The position numbers and the translations under genes were made by a program. This document shows positions 15,977 through 24,296 of a DNA stretch of 64,000 nt, in pieces. The notes under the pieces were generated by a model. It was not told the origin of the DNA. It worked only from the letters and a program-made list of their open reading frames with translations, and ran no database searches. Numbering within the stretch: position 1 is the stretch's first letter; every line of letters starts with the position of its first letter. Source of the DNA: JBJXHN01 sp046233135 (GTDB lineage: Bacteria; Pseudomonadota; Alphaproteobacteria; Rhodospirillales; Rhodospirillaceae); the NCBI GenBank assembly GCA_046233135.1, contig JBJXHN010000002.1, positions 124,001 through 188,000 on the forward strand, read 5' to 3'.

Positions 15977-17146
15977 CTATTGCAGCATCCCCGTGTTGAT
16001 GGTCACCTGGCCGGCGCTTTCCACGGTCGCCAGCACGGTCTGGTTCGAGGCCACATTCATCACGCGCAGGGTATCGCCGGCGCCCGCGTTTTCCAGGGCC
16101 CTGCCCTTGGCGGTCACCGTCATGCCGGGCACCTCCAGAACCATGGTCACCAGGCTGCCCTTTGCCACCACCACCGGCTCGATCAACTGATGCTGGCGGA
16201 TCGGCTCGCCGGGACGAAGGGTCTGGCGGCTGCCCATGCCGACCAGCTGCTGGGGGTCCAGCACCACATCGGGGGGCAACTGGTCGCTGCGCAGACTGGC
16301 AAAGGTGATGTCCTGCGGGGTGATGACACCGCTGCGTGACACGGCCTGGGACAGCACCGGGACTTCCTGTACGGCGTGCAGGCGGCCGGTGATGCGCACC
16401 TGTTCGGTATCCACGCCGCCGTCGGGAACTTCGATGCGGGCGCTGAAGCGGTGGGTGCGCGAATCGTACTGCACGTCGCGCACATTCAGCATGAAGTCGC
16501 TGTTGGTGGGCACCACCAGGGAAATACGGTTGGTGGTCAGGTCCATTTCCATGGACGGGTCGGCACCGGCGTTGGCCAGGGCATCTTCCAGGGCGGCGGT
16601 GATCATCGCCATGGGAACGCTTTCGCCCGGGCGGCTGACCACCGCCTGTTCCATCGGCGAGCGGGCACGCCAGCCCAAATCATGGCTCTGGGCGATCCGG
16701 TTCAGCCAGTTGGCGTTGAGAATGGTCGAGCGGCCGGCGCGGGGTGCCCGGGCCACGGGCACGTCCACCAAGTCGGCCGGCAGGCCGCTGAACAGATCGC
16801 CGAGGGTCAGGGTGTCGCTGGCAACGTCCACCGCGCGGTTCAGTTCGGCGGGGATCATCGCCGTCTGTTCGACGGCCGGGGCTTCGGGGTCGGGGGCCGC
16901 TTCGGTCACGGTCTCGGGCTCGGGTTCCGGGGCCGCTTCCAGAGCCAGCTCCGCCGGGTCGGCAGATTCTGCCGGGGCGGCGGCGACGCGCCAGACTCGG
17001 GCGTCGAGGGGGTCGAGGTCGGCAACTTCCGAGGCTCCGGCAACTCCGCTTCCGGCCAGCATCAGCAGCACCAGGGCCGATCCGGTGGCCAAAGCACGGC
17101 CTCGCAGAGAGCGGCGGGAAACAGGGGGAATGGAGCAAACGGTCAT
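15977..17146 (-). CDS. flgA: Flagellar P-ring assembly chaperone FlgA
   Basis: Periplasmic chaperone needed for P-ring polymerisation. After an N-terminal signal peptide (GSALVLLMLAGSGVAGA) comes an Ala/Glu/Pro-rich low-complexity stretch at about 55-100, not usual in FlgA, then the SAF-like part: LRPGEPIRQHQLIEPVVVAKG, LEVPGMTVTAKGRALENAGAGD and the terminal VESAGQVTINTG. Length is 389 residues against roughly 220-330 for many homologues. The ATG at 17146 has GGGAG nearby; an upstream in-frame codon adds only arginine/proline residues. It lies between flgG and flgH, its usual place in alphaproteobacteria. Confidence 0.92.
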   Translation of the reverse strand: MTVCSIPPVSRRSLRGRALATGSALVLLMLAGSGVAGASEVADLDPLDARVWRVAAAPAESADPAELALEAAPEPEPETVTEAAPDPEAPAVEQTAMIPAELNRAVDVASDTLTLGDLFSGLPADLVDVPVARAPRAGRSTILNANWLNRIAQSHDLGWRARSPMEQAVVSRPGESVPMAMITAALEDALANAGADPSMEMDLTTNRISLVVPTNSDFMLNVRDVQYDSRTHRFSARIEVPDGGVDTEQVRITGRLHAVQEVPVLSQAVSRSGVITPQDITFASLRSDQLPPDVVLDPQQLVGMGSRQTLRPGEPIRQHQLIEPVVVAKGSLVTMVLEVPGMTVTAKGRALENAGAGDTLRVMNVASNQTVLATVESAGQVTINTGMLQ

Positions 17147-17206
17147 CAGAGGTCTCCCTCGGGCCTTCGGGGGCGCCACCCGTATGGTGGGTGCCCCCGC
17201 CGGGCC

Positions 17207-17992
17207 TTACTTCATCCGCGAAACGGCGGACATCATTTCGTCGGACGTGGTGATCACCTTGGAGTTCATTTCATAGGCGCGCTGGGCGCTGATCAGTTCG
17301 GTGATTTCCGACACCACGTTGACGTTGGAGGTTTCCAGGAAGCCCTGAAGCACCGTGCCGAAGCCGGGGCTGCCCGGGGTGCCGGTGGTCGGCGTGCCCG
17401 AAGCGGCGGTTTCCAGGAAGTAGTTGTCGCCGATGGCGTTCAGGCCGGCTTCGTTGGCGAAGGTCGCGGTCTGGATCTGGCCGGCGGACTGCAAGGTGGA
17501 CGTCCCGTCCACCTTGTAGAGCACTTCGCCCGAAGAGTTGACGGTGATCGACACGGCGTTGGTCGGGATGGCCGACAGGCCCTGCACCCGATACCCGTCG
17601 TGGGTCACCACTTCGCCGTCGGCGGACAGCTGGAAGGACCCGTCGCGGGTATAGGCGGTTTCGCCCGACGGCAGATCGATCTGGAAATAGCCCTTGCCTT
17701 CCAGCGCCAGGTCCAGGGAGTTGTCGGTGCTCAGCACGCTGCCCACCTCGGTGATGCGGTAGACGGCGGCGGTTTTCACACCCAGGCCCAGCTGCACGCC
17801 GGTGGGGACGATGGTGCCCGAATCCGACGACGCGGAGCCGGCCCGGCGCAGGTTTTGGTACAGCAGGTCATGAAACTCCGCCCGTCGGCGGGTATAGGCG
17901 GTGGTGTTCATGTTGGCGATGTTGTTGGAGATGACCTCCACGTTGGTCTGCTGAGCCAGCATGCCGGTCGCGCCGATGTTCAGGGATCGCAT
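17207..17992 (-). CDS. flgG: Flagellar distal rod protein FlgG
   Basis: 261 residues, normal length. N-terminus MRSLNIGATGMLAQQTNVEV with SNNIANMNTTAYTRRRAEF is the rod-protein signature; LDLALEGKGYFQI and TAYTRDGSFQLS are the central FlgG/FlgF core, and the C-terminus ELISAQRAYEMNSKVITTSDEM is the matching coil. It builds the drive shaft in the periplasm. It follows flgF by 42 bp in the sigma-54-controlled operon. Confidence 0.97.
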   Translation of the reverse strand: MRSLNIGATGMLAQQTNVEVISNNIANMNTTAYTRRRAEFHDLLYQNLRRAGSASSDSGTIVPTGVQLGLGVKTAAVYRITEVGSVLSTDNSLDLALEGKGYFQIDLPSGETAYTRDGSFQLSADGEVVTHDGYRVQGLSAIPTNAVSITVNSSGEVLYKVDGTSTLQSAGQIQTATFANEAGLNAIGDNYFLETAASGTPTTGTPGSPGFGTVLQGFLETSNVNVVSEITELISAQRAYEMNSKVITTSDEMMSAVSRMK

Positions 17993-18034
17993 GGGTCAGG
18001 TCCTTTCGCGTGTCCTGGTTGGGCGGGCCGGCCG

Positions 18035-18775
18035 TCAGGCCTTGGCACCGGAAAGAGTCCGCATCGCGTCGGTCACGCGCTCGTTCTCGGTTTCAATAAG
18101 TTTGTTGGCTGCTTCGTAAGAGCGCTGGATGTCGATCATCCGGGTCATTTCGACCACCGGCACCACGTTGGAGCGTTCCAGGAAACCCTGGCGCACCTGG
18201 GTGCCCTCGGCGGCCTGGGGCTCTTGTCCCGCAGCGTCGAAAAGCTGGGCGCCGACGTTGAGCAGGCTCTGCTGGTCCTCGAAGGTCGCCACGTCCAACT
18301 GGCCGATGACCCCGTTCTCGGTCGAGACCGTGCCGCTGCTCGAAATGGTCAGTTCGGTTTCGGTCGGCGCGACGATGACCGGCGTGCCGGCGGTGGACAG
18401 CACGGGCAGGCCGTCGGACGTCGTCAGCATGCCGTCCCCGGTCAGGGTGAAGCGGCCGGCGCGGGTGTACAGCGGGCCGGTGGGGCCTTCGACGACGAAA
18501 TAGCCTTCGCCGTCCAGCGCCAGATCCAGCGGGTTGGCCGTGCTTTCCATCGCGCCTTCGGTCAGATCGCGCATGGTGCCGAAATCGGTGGTATAAGCCA
18601 GCTTCTCCGGCAGGCGCCGCTCGGTGTCGCGGGTGTTCACCAGGTATTCGGAGAACAGGATCTGTTCGTTCTTGTAGCCGGTGGTGTTCATGTTGGCCAG
18701 GTTGTTGGCCACAATGTCCATCTCCCGCCACAGGCCCATCTGACGCGACAGTGCGATGTAGGAGGTGCTTTCCAT
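18035..18775 (-). CDS. flgF: Flagellar proximal rod protein FlgF
   Basis: 246 residues. MESTSYIALSRQMGLWREMD with NNLANMNTTGYKNEQ, then LDLALDGEGYFVVEGPTGPL and YTRAGRFTLTGDG are FlgF features, ending with MTRMIDIQRSYEAANKLIETE. The ATG at 18775 was selected because everything upstream in the same open frame lies within the promoter region. It is the first gene of flgF-flgG-flgA-flgH and lies about 60 bases below a sigma-54 promoter, divergent from fliL. Confidence 0.96.
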   Translation of the reverse strand: MESTSYIALSRQMGLWREMDIVANNLANMNTTGYKNEQILFSEYLVNTRDTERRLPEKLAYTTDFGTMRDLTEGAMESTANPLDLALDGEGYFVVEGPTGPLYTRAGRFTLTGDGMLTTSDGLPVLSTAGTPVIVAPTETELTISSSGTVSTENGVIGQLDVATFEDQQSLLNVGAQLFDAAGQEPQAAEGTQVRQGFLERSNVVPVVEMTRMIDIQRSYEAANKLIETENERVTDAMRTLSGAKA

Positions 18776-18844
18776 CGTCGGCGGTCCGTTTATCCGTTTA
18801 TTCCACCTGGCGGGCCAAATTGGCCGCGCCGTTTGCCGGACAGC

Positions 18845-18863
18845 AATGCAGGCGCCGTGCCAA
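18845..18863 (-). promoter_or_regulatory. Sigma-54 (-24/-12) promoter of the flgF operon
   Basis: Minus-strand sequence TTGGCACGGCGCCTGCATT gives the full TTGGCACG -24 element, exact 10-base GG-to-GC spacing and CTGCA at -12. Transcription would begin near 18836, about 60 bases before the flgF ATG. Confidence 0.82.
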
Positions 18864-18990
18864 ATTTCGGAGCGTTGAAATGGAAGGGTTTTTTGTGGAT
18901 CGACCGTCGGAAGGCGCCACCGGGCGGCAGGAAGGAACCGGCTCCAGGGCGGCAAAAATCGCCGGGTGCCCGGCACCGCTCAACGACTTC

Positions 18991-19005
18991 TTAAGGAACG
19001 GTTAT
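18991..19005 (+). promoter_or_regulatory. CtrA-like binding motif upstream of fliL
   Basis: TTAA-GGAACGG-TTAT matches the CtrA consensus TTAA-N7-TTAA at seven of eight defined bases and lies 47 bp before the fliL ATG. cckA, the kinase that feeds CtrA, is in this same window. Confidence 0.55.
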
Positions 19006-19051
19006 TAGGGTGAGGGTGGGTCGAACACCACGCGAGTGATGGAAAGCGGGC

Positions 19052-19624
19052 ATGGCCGAAGACGATCTTGAAGAGGACTATGATGACGCCGACTCTTCCA
19101 TGGAGGATGACGGCGAGGGCGGCGGGTCGAAGAAGAAGCTGCTGCTTCTGATTCTGCTCCCGCTGCTGCTGATCATCGGCGGGGTGGCCGGTGCCTATTT
19201 CGCCGGGCTGATGGACCCCATATTGGATATGTTCGGCGGGTCCGAGGATATGCCTGCCGTCGAGGAATCGGCCGCGCCGGACTCCCACGACGGGGGCGAA
19301 GGGGGGGGTGTCGCCGGTCAGGCGGTGTTCTACGATCTGGATCAGATCGTGGTCGACCTGAACACCAGCGGCCGGCGCCGGTCCTACATCCAGATGCGGC
19401 TGAGTCTGCAACTGGGAAGTCAGCAGGACGTGCTGCGCGTCGAGGAAGTGATGCCGCGGATCATGGACAGTTTCATCACCTTCCTGCGGGAATTGCGGCT
19501 GGAGGACCTTCAGGGCACCGCCGGCATGTACCGCATCCAGGAAGAGTTGCTGATCCGGGTCAATAACGCGGCGGCCCCGGTGCAGGTGCAGGACGTGTTG
19601 TTCAAGGAGATGCTGATCCAGTAA
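19052..19624 (+). CDS. fliL: Flagellar basal body-associated protein FliL
   Basis: 190 residues. FliL is a single-pass inner-membrane protein that rings the stator units and supports motor torque. An acidic cytoplasmic N-terminus (residues 1-26) is followed by a Leu-rich membrane span at about 30-52 and a periplasmic domain with FYDLDQIVVDLNT, YIQMRLSLQL and the tail VQVQDVLFKEMLIQ, all matching FliL. It opens the fliL-fliM-DUF6468-motE block; 192 bp to fliM is longer than normal for operon genes and contains only a weak hairpin. Confidence 0.94.
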   Translation: MAEDDLEEDYDDADSSMEDDGEGGGSKKKLLLLILLPLLLIIGGVAGAYFAGLMDPILDMFGGSEDMPAVEESAAPDSHDGGEGGGVAGQAVFYDLDQIVVDLNTSGRRRSYIQMRLSLQLGSQQDVLRVEEVMPRIMDSFITFLRELRLEDLQGTAGMYRIQEELLIRVNNAAAPVQVQDVLFKEMLIQ

Positions 19625-19816
19625 GGCTCGCATGCGCCGGTCCCGTCTGAAAGCGGGGCGGGAAGGCGGGTCGGGATCGCAAATGGTCTCGTGCATCGAC
19701 CCAGGCGAAGGCGCCTGCCGGAGTTTGGATCGTTGATGCATAAACAAAAGGGCTCGTGCACTGACCGCTGAATCTTTTGGATGGTTCAGTGCGCTAGCGG
19801 GAAAGCGGGAAAGCAC

Positions 19817-21031
19817 ATGGCTCCGGCCGAAGACGATCCTCAAAAAGAGGTGTCCGCCGAGGACGAAGCCGCCCTGATGGCCGAATGGGAAGCCATGATG
19901 GGCGACGACGACGGCGGTGATGACGCCGGCGGCGGCGGTGATGATGCCGGCGGTGGCGGAGGGGGCGGTGATGCCGTCGCCGACGAATGGGAAGCCATGC
20001 TTGCCGAGGAACCCGGCGGTGGCGGTGGTGGCGACGATACCGGCGAGGACGGCTTGCCCGTCGGCGACAATACCCGTGTCCTGAACCAGGAGGAAATCGA
20101 CAGCCTTCTGGGCTTCAACGAAGCCGAGGAAGCGGGGACCGACAAGTCGGGCATCCAGGCCATTCTGTCCACGGCGCTGGTGTCCTATGAACGGCTGCCG
20201 ATGCTGGAGGTGGTGTTCGACCGCCTGGTCCGCATGATGTCCACCTCGCTGCGCAACTTTACCAGCGACAACGTGGAAGTCTCGCTGGACAACATCCAGT
20301 CCTACCGTTTCGGCGACTACCTGAACTCCATTCCCCTGCCGGCCATGCTGTCGGTGTTCAAGGCCGAAGAATGGGACAACTACGGTCTGCTGACCATCGA
20401 TTCGTCGATGATCTATTCGATCGTCGATGTGTTGCTGGGGGGGCGCCGCGGGACGGCGGCGATGCGGATCGAAGGGCGTCCCTATACGACCATCGAACGC
20501 AATCTGGTGGAGCGGCTGGTCCACGTGGTGCTGGCCGATCTGTCGGCCGCCTTCGACCCGCTGTCGCCAGTCACCTTTCGCTTCGACCGGCTGGAGACCA
20601 ACCCGCGCTTTGCGGCCATCTCCCGCCCGTCCAATGCCGCGATCGTGGCCAAGCTGCGCATCGACATGGAAGATCGCGGCGGCCGCCTGGACCTGCTGAT
20701 CCCCTATGCCACCCTGGAGCCGGTGCGCGAACTGCTGCTGCAGATGTTCATGGGGGAAAAGTTCGGTCGAGACAGTATCTGGGAAAGCCACCTGGCCGAG
20801 GAAATGTGGTCCACGGAAGTGCAGATGGAGGCTATCCTGGACGAGGTCTGGATGCCGTTGAACCGCATCCTGAACCTTGAGGTGGGGTCGCAGATCATGT
20901 TCAACGCCACACCGGAATCCACCGTCCACCTGCGTTGCGGCGACGTGCCCATGTTTAGTGGTAAAATGGGCCGCAAGGGACAGAACATTGCCATCCGCGT
21001 CGATACCAAGACGCCCCGACAGAAGACCTGA
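19817..21031 (+). CDS. fliM: Flagellar motor switch protein FliM with unusual N-terminal extension
   Basis: C-ring switch protein that binds CheY-P and couples to FliG/FliN. The product is 404 residues against roughly 330-350 for typical FliM. The usual N-terminal CheY-docking motif appears as LNQEEIDSLL at residues 89-98 instead of at the extreme N-terminus. Ahead of it is an Asp/Gly-rich tract containing two copies of an EWEAM motif (residues 23-27 and 57-61). The middle domain (ERLPMLEVVFDRLVRMM...LRNF) and the C-terminal FliN-like domain (LEVGSQIMFN...VHLRCGDVPMFSGKMGRKG) are intact. The ATG at 19817 was chosen over a GTG 36 bases upstream because the added residues look unstructured. Three bases separate it from the next gene. 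Confidence 0.95.
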   Translation: MAPAEDDPQKEVSAEDEAALMAEWEAMMGDDDGGDDAGGGGDDAGGGGGGGDAVADEWEAMLAEEPGGGGGGDDTGEDGLPVGDNTRVLNQEEIDSLLGFNEAEEAGTDKSGIQAILSTALVSYERLPMLEVVFDRLVRMMSTSLRNFTSDNVEVSLDNIQSYRFGDYLNSIPLPAMLSVFKAEEWDNYGLLTIDSSMIYSIVDVLLGGRRGTAAMRIEGRPYTTIERNLVERLVHVVLADLSAAFDPLSPVTFRFDRLETNPRFAAISRPSNAAIVAKLRIDMEDRGGRLDLLIPYATLEPVRELLLQMFMGEKFGRDSIWESHLAEEMWSTEVQMEAILDEVWMPLNRILNLEVGSQIMFNATPESTVHLRCGDVPMFSGKMGRKGQNIAIRVDTKTPRQKT

Positions 21032-21034
21032 TCC

Positions 21035-21817
21035 ATGCCCTGGCAGCTGCTCCTGGATATCACCATCGCCATCCTGCTGGCCGCCTTCATCGGCTACGCC
21101 ATCACGCTGTCGCGCCAGTTGAAGGAGTTGCGGCGCAATCGCGAGGATATGGTCAAGGTGATCACCACCTTCAACGAAGCCACAGCCCGGGCCGAGGCTG
21201 GCATTCCGCGCCTGCGCAAGACGGCGGAGGACGCCGGCAGCCGGCTCGATTCCCACGTGGCAAAGGCCCAGGGGCTGCGGGACGATCTCGCCTTCATGAT
21301 CGAGCGGGCCGACACCATGGCCGCCCGCCTGGAAGAGGCGGTGCGTCAGGCCCGAAATGAACCCAAGGCCTCGGCCGAAGCGCCGGGCCGGCCGGAAGGC
21401 CGGCCCGAACCCCGTGCCGAACGCCGGGAGCCGGCGGCGCGCCGGGGCATCGAAACCCGGGACGAGGAACAGCGGCGCCTGGAGAGCCGGGGCTCTGCCG
21501 GCGGATCATCCCGGCAGGCGACTCCCGTTTCCGCGCCGGTGGCATCGCCTTCCGCTCCCCTGGCGCCGCCCACCGCGGCGGCCGGGGCGGGTGGCGGGGG
21601 GCAGGGTGCCGCTGCGGCCGGGGGGCGTCAGGCCTATCGCACGGCCATGCGCGATCGCGGTCCCCTGGGCGGTCTGACCGACGATGACGGCCAGGAACCT
21701 GTTGTTCCGCGGGCGGGCGGGGCTGCGTCGGCCGGGGATGGAGACGACTTCCAGATCGACGACGAACGGTCTGAAGCGGAACGCGAGCTGCTTCGCGCTC
21801 TGCAGTCCGCGCGTTGA
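21035..21817 (+). CDS. Membrane-anchored coiled-coil protein, DUF6468-like, in the fliM operon
   Basis: 260 residues, function unknown. A single N-terminal membrane helix (about residues 4-24, LLLDITIAILLAAFIGYAIT) is followed by a predicted coiled-coil (RQLKELRRNREDMVKVITTF to about 110) and then a long Arg/Pro/Ala/Gly-rich tail ending in an acidic helix (ERSEAERELLRALQSAR). Proteins of this type sit directly after fliM in many alphaproteobacterial flagellar loci, from which the DUF6468 label comes; I assign it by layout and position. Three bases after fliM and 21 before the motE-like gene imply co-translation and a motor-related role. Confidence 0.75.
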   Translation: MPWQLLLDITIAILLAAFIGYAITLSRQLKELRRNREDMVKVITTFNEATARAEAGIPRLRKTAEDAGSRLDSHVAKAQGLRDDLAFMIERADTMAARLEEAVRQARNEPKASAEAPGRPEGRPEPRAERREPAARRGIETRDEEQRRLESRGSAGGSSRQATPVSAPVASPSAPLAPPTAAAGAGGGGQGAAAAGGRQAYRTAMRDRGPLGGLTDDDGQEPVVPRAGGAASAGDGDDFQIDDERSEAERELLRALQSAR

Positions 21818-21838
21818 TTCGAAGGGAGGGATTGAAGG

Positions 21839-22711
21839 GTGAAAAAGGTGGCGAAGGCGGCATCCTATAAGGGTCCCCGGCTACGGTTGTTGCCCGTGCT
21901 GATCTTCCTGGCCGTGCTGATGCTGTCGGTGCGGATCGGGCAGGTCTGGACCGGCGTCGAAGAGACCATGGAAACGGTCTCCGTTTCCGTCGGCCATTCC
22001 CAGGCGATTGCTCAGGAAGGTCCGTCCGATGGCGGCAGGCCGGTTTCTCCGGCGACCGGGCTGACCGGACCGCAACTGGCGCAGGCCCGGACGGACGGGA
22101 CCGATGCCGGCGGGGCCGGGGGAATCGTCGGCCAGCAGTTGGCCCAGGCCACAGAAGCCGCTGCGCCGCCGGAAGACGGCGTGGTGCCGGAAGGCGGCGC
22201 CGGAGAAGGGCAGCCCGTGGTGGGCGGTGGCGAGTCTGATGCCTTGCCGCCCATGGGGGCTGGCCGGGACAATCCTGCAGCGTTTACCCAGTCCGAGATC
22301 GATTTGCTGCAGCGTCTGGCCGAGCGGCGCGAACAGCTGGATGCCCGGGATCGGGAGCTGGAACAGCGCGAGGCGATGCTGACCGCCGCCGAAGGCCGAA
22401 TCGACCGCAAGATTAACGAGTTGAAGTCTCTTGAGGAATCAATTCAGTCCTTGCTGGTGCAGCAGGACGAAGCGGAACGTCAGAAAATCGTCAAATTGGT
22501 CAATATCTACGGAAATATGAAACCAAAAGACGCGGCACGAATCTTTAACGATATGGAAATGCCGTTGCTGGTAAATCTGCTTCTGTTGATGAAAGATCGG
22601 ACGTCTGCGCCGATCCTGGCCGAGATGGATTCCGCCAAGGCCCGGGCTGTAACCATTGAAATGTCCCAGCAACAGCCGATCTCGATGCCCGATCAGGGGA
22701 CCGGAGGCTGA
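21839..22711 (+). CDS. MotE-like periplasmic coiled-coil protein
   Basis: 290 residues. A basic N-terminus and one hydrophobic segment (about 17-33) serve as signal anchor, followed by a Gly/Ala/Pro-rich linker. A long coiled-coil begins near residue 150 (EIDLLQRLAERREQLDARDR...LEQREAML). The C-terminal domain (VKLVNIYGNMKPKDAARIFN then MEMPLLVNLLLLMKDRTSAP) is the MgtE-N-like fold found in MotE, the chaperone of MotC in Sinorhizobium. It starts with GTG, preceded by GGGAGG at nine bases. In the fliM operon it probably works on the periplasmic part of the motor. Confidence 0.78.
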   Translation: MKKVAKAASYKGPRLRLLPVLIFLAVLMLSVRIGQVWTGVEETMETVSVSVGHSQAIAQEGPSDGGRPVSPATGLTGPQLAQARTDGTDAGGAGGIVGQQLAQATEAAAPPEDGVVPEGGAGEGQPVVGGGESDALPPMGAGRDNPAAFTQSEIDLLQRLAERREQLDARDRELEQREAMLTAAEGRIDRKINELKSLEESIQSLLVQQDEAERQKIVKLVNIYGNMKPKDAARIFNDMEMPLLVNLLLLMKDRTSAPILAEMDSAKARAVTIEMSQQQPISMPDQGTGG

Positions 22712-22939
22712 GCCCTGGGACAGGATCTGCCGAACCAGGTGCGGAATGGTGCGGTATTTCCATGGAACGTTTTCCTGCACGCCCCCTTTGCCTCGCCGTC
22801 GTTTTGAGCTATTTAGGGGCGGGCGTCGGTTCCGGCGCGCTTGAAGAAGATGCCCGGAAAGTGATTTCGTCTCGATCTTGCGGCGCGGCAGAGGCTAAAG
22901 CTCGCGGGGCGAGAGGGTTTTCCAAACTAGGGGTGACGC

Positions 22940-23329
22940 ATGGCCGTTGACAAGAATATGAAGATTCTGATCGTCGATGATTACAAGACGATGCTGCGAA
23001 TTATTCGCAACCTACTGCGTCAGCTCGGATTCAACAATATCGACGAAGCCATGGACGGCAGCGCCGCGTTGCAGATGCTGCGCAGCCAGGGTGGCTATGG
23101 TCTGGTGATTTCCGACTGGAACATGGAGCCGATGACCGGCCTTCAGCTGCTGCGGGAAGTGCGCGCGGACGCCAAGCTGAAGAGCATGCCGTTCATCATG
23201 GTCACCGCCGAGTCCAAGTCGGAGAACGTGATCGCGGCGAAAGAGGCCGGTGTGTCCAACTACATCGTGAAGCCGTTCAACGCGGAAACGCTGAAGACCA
23301 AGATGACGAGTGTGCTCGGCGAGTTCTGA
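22940..23329 (+). CDS. cheY: Chemotaxis response regulator CheY
   Basis: 129 residues, a single receiver domain. Acidic pocket Asp13/Asp14 (ILIVDDYKTM), phosphorylated Asp58 (LVISDWNMEP), Thr88 (IMVTAES) and Lys110 (NYIVKPF) are all present, and MKSMPF-like and GVSNYIVKPFNAETL segments are typical of CheY proper. Phospho-CheY would bind FliM, encoded 2 kb upstream. The 228 bp upstream has no recognised gene or strong promoter. cheZ follows 64 bp later, an arrangement usual in Rhodospirillales. Confidence 0.95.
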   Translation: MAVDKNMKILIVDDYKTMLRIIRNLLRQLGFNNIDEAMDGSAALQMLRSQGGYGLVISDWNMEPMTGLQLLREVRADAKLKSMPFIMVTAESKSENVIAAKEAGVSNYIVKPFNAETLKTKMTSVLGEF

Positions 23330-23393
23330 GGTTTTTCCTTCAGGCAGGCTTGGTCCGGGCATGCTTCCTGTTTCCCAGGAAGGGAATACGGTC

Positions 23394-24128
23394 ATGGATG
23401 CGCGCCATCAGGACGAGGCCGGGAGCCCGGCTGCGATGTCGAACGAGGTCTCCGCACCGTCAGCGGATCTCGAACGCCTGCTTCAGGCCCTGCAGGATGG
23501 TACTGCGGGGCCTGAAGATCTGGAGTTGCTCGACAGTCTGCTGGAAGGACTGCGGGGGCACATTTCCCAAAGCAGCGGCGCCGATGGGGAACTGCGCCTG
23601 ATCGAGGAGTTGCGGGAGCTTGCCCGCTTCATTCAGTCAGCGCGCAACGAACTGGCCAGCCTGCGTCCTCGTGACATCCAGGAGCGCTTTCTGCCCACGG
23701 CGGCAGACGAGTTGGATGCCATCGTGCAGTCCACGGAAACGGCCACCCATGAGATCATGGATGCGGCCGAGGCCCTGGACGGCCTGATGGATTCCCTGAC
23801 CCCGGAGCAGGCCGATGTGCTGATGGGGGTGACCACCCGCATCTACGAAGCCTGTACGTTCCAGGACATCACCGGGCAGCGCATTACCAAGGTTGTGCGA
23901 ACCTTGAAGTCCATCGAGGAACGGGTGGATGCCCTGGTCAACGCCTTCGACAAAGGGGCGCCAAAGGGCATTGCCGATGGTGCCGAGGGGGATGACCTCA
24001 ATCGCTTCCGGACCTCGGTGGCGGCGGTGGGGGATCAGGATGGGGACAAGGCCCTGTTGAATGGCCCCGGCCAGGCGGCCGCCGCCATGGATCAGAGCGC
24101 CATTGATGCCCTGCTCAAGGATTTCTGA
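23394..24128 (+). CDS. cheZ: CheY-P phosphatase CheZ
   Basis: 244 residues, largely helical. Residues around the active site read TFQDITGQRITKVVRTLKSIEERV, which contains the Q-D-x-T-G-Q motif whose Gln attacks CheY-P. The protein ends in the conserved CheY-docking tail (MDQSAIDALLKDF). Upstream helix ESTETATHEIMDAAE-type sequence fits the long hairpin of CheZ. The ATG at 23394 gives MDARHQDE; a later ATG (MSNEVSA) is possible. It pairs with the adjacent cheY. Confidence 0.93.
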   Translation: MDARHQDEAGSPAAMSNEVSAPSADLERLLQALQDGTAGPEDLELLDSLLEGLRGHISQSSGADGELRLIEELRELARFIQSARNELASLRPRDIQERFLPTAADELDAIVQSTETATHEIMDAAEALDGLMDSLTPEQADVLMGVTTRIYEACTFQDITGQRITKVVRTLKSIEERVDALVNAFDKGAPKGIADGAEGDDLNRFRTSVAAVGDQDGDKALLNGPGQAAAAMDQSAIDALLKDF

Positions 24129-24155
24129 GGCGGACCTGATGCCGGTTGCCGGCGA

Positions 24156-24170
24156 TTAAGGAACCATTCA
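24156..24170 (+). promoter_or_regulatory. CtrA-like motif upstream of the MotB-like operon
   Basis: TTAA-GGAACCA-TTCA resembles TTAA-N7-TTAA in seven of eight positions and shares its first 11 bases almost exactly (TTAAGGAAC) with the fliL site. It lies about 130 bp before the first MotB-like gene. Confidence 0.4.
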
Positions 24171-24296
24171 CGCCCTGGGGGATAGACTGCTCGCGCGCAA
24201 ATCCCCGGCGGAGCGGTGAACCCGCCACAATGATTTGCATGGAATCAAGGAACTAGCGCATAGTCCCTCTGTCTTACAAGGGACGACGGCTGAGAC

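Noticed and set aside
18815..18835. Possible second sigma-54 site facing fliL (TTGGCCGCGCCGTTTGCC)
   Set aside because: The GG and GC elements are one base too far apart, which is normally not tolerated by sigma-54.
16376..18994. An 872-codon plus-strand open frame across flgA, flgG and flgF
   Set aside because: Spans three well-supported minus-strand flagellar genes and their gaps; composition is that of a GC-rich shadow.
22762..22950. A 62-codon open frame between motE-like and cheY with a signal-like start (MERFPARPLCLAVVLSYLGA)
   Set aside because: No ribosome site, no continuation after the hydrophobic part, and it runs into the cheY start in another frame.
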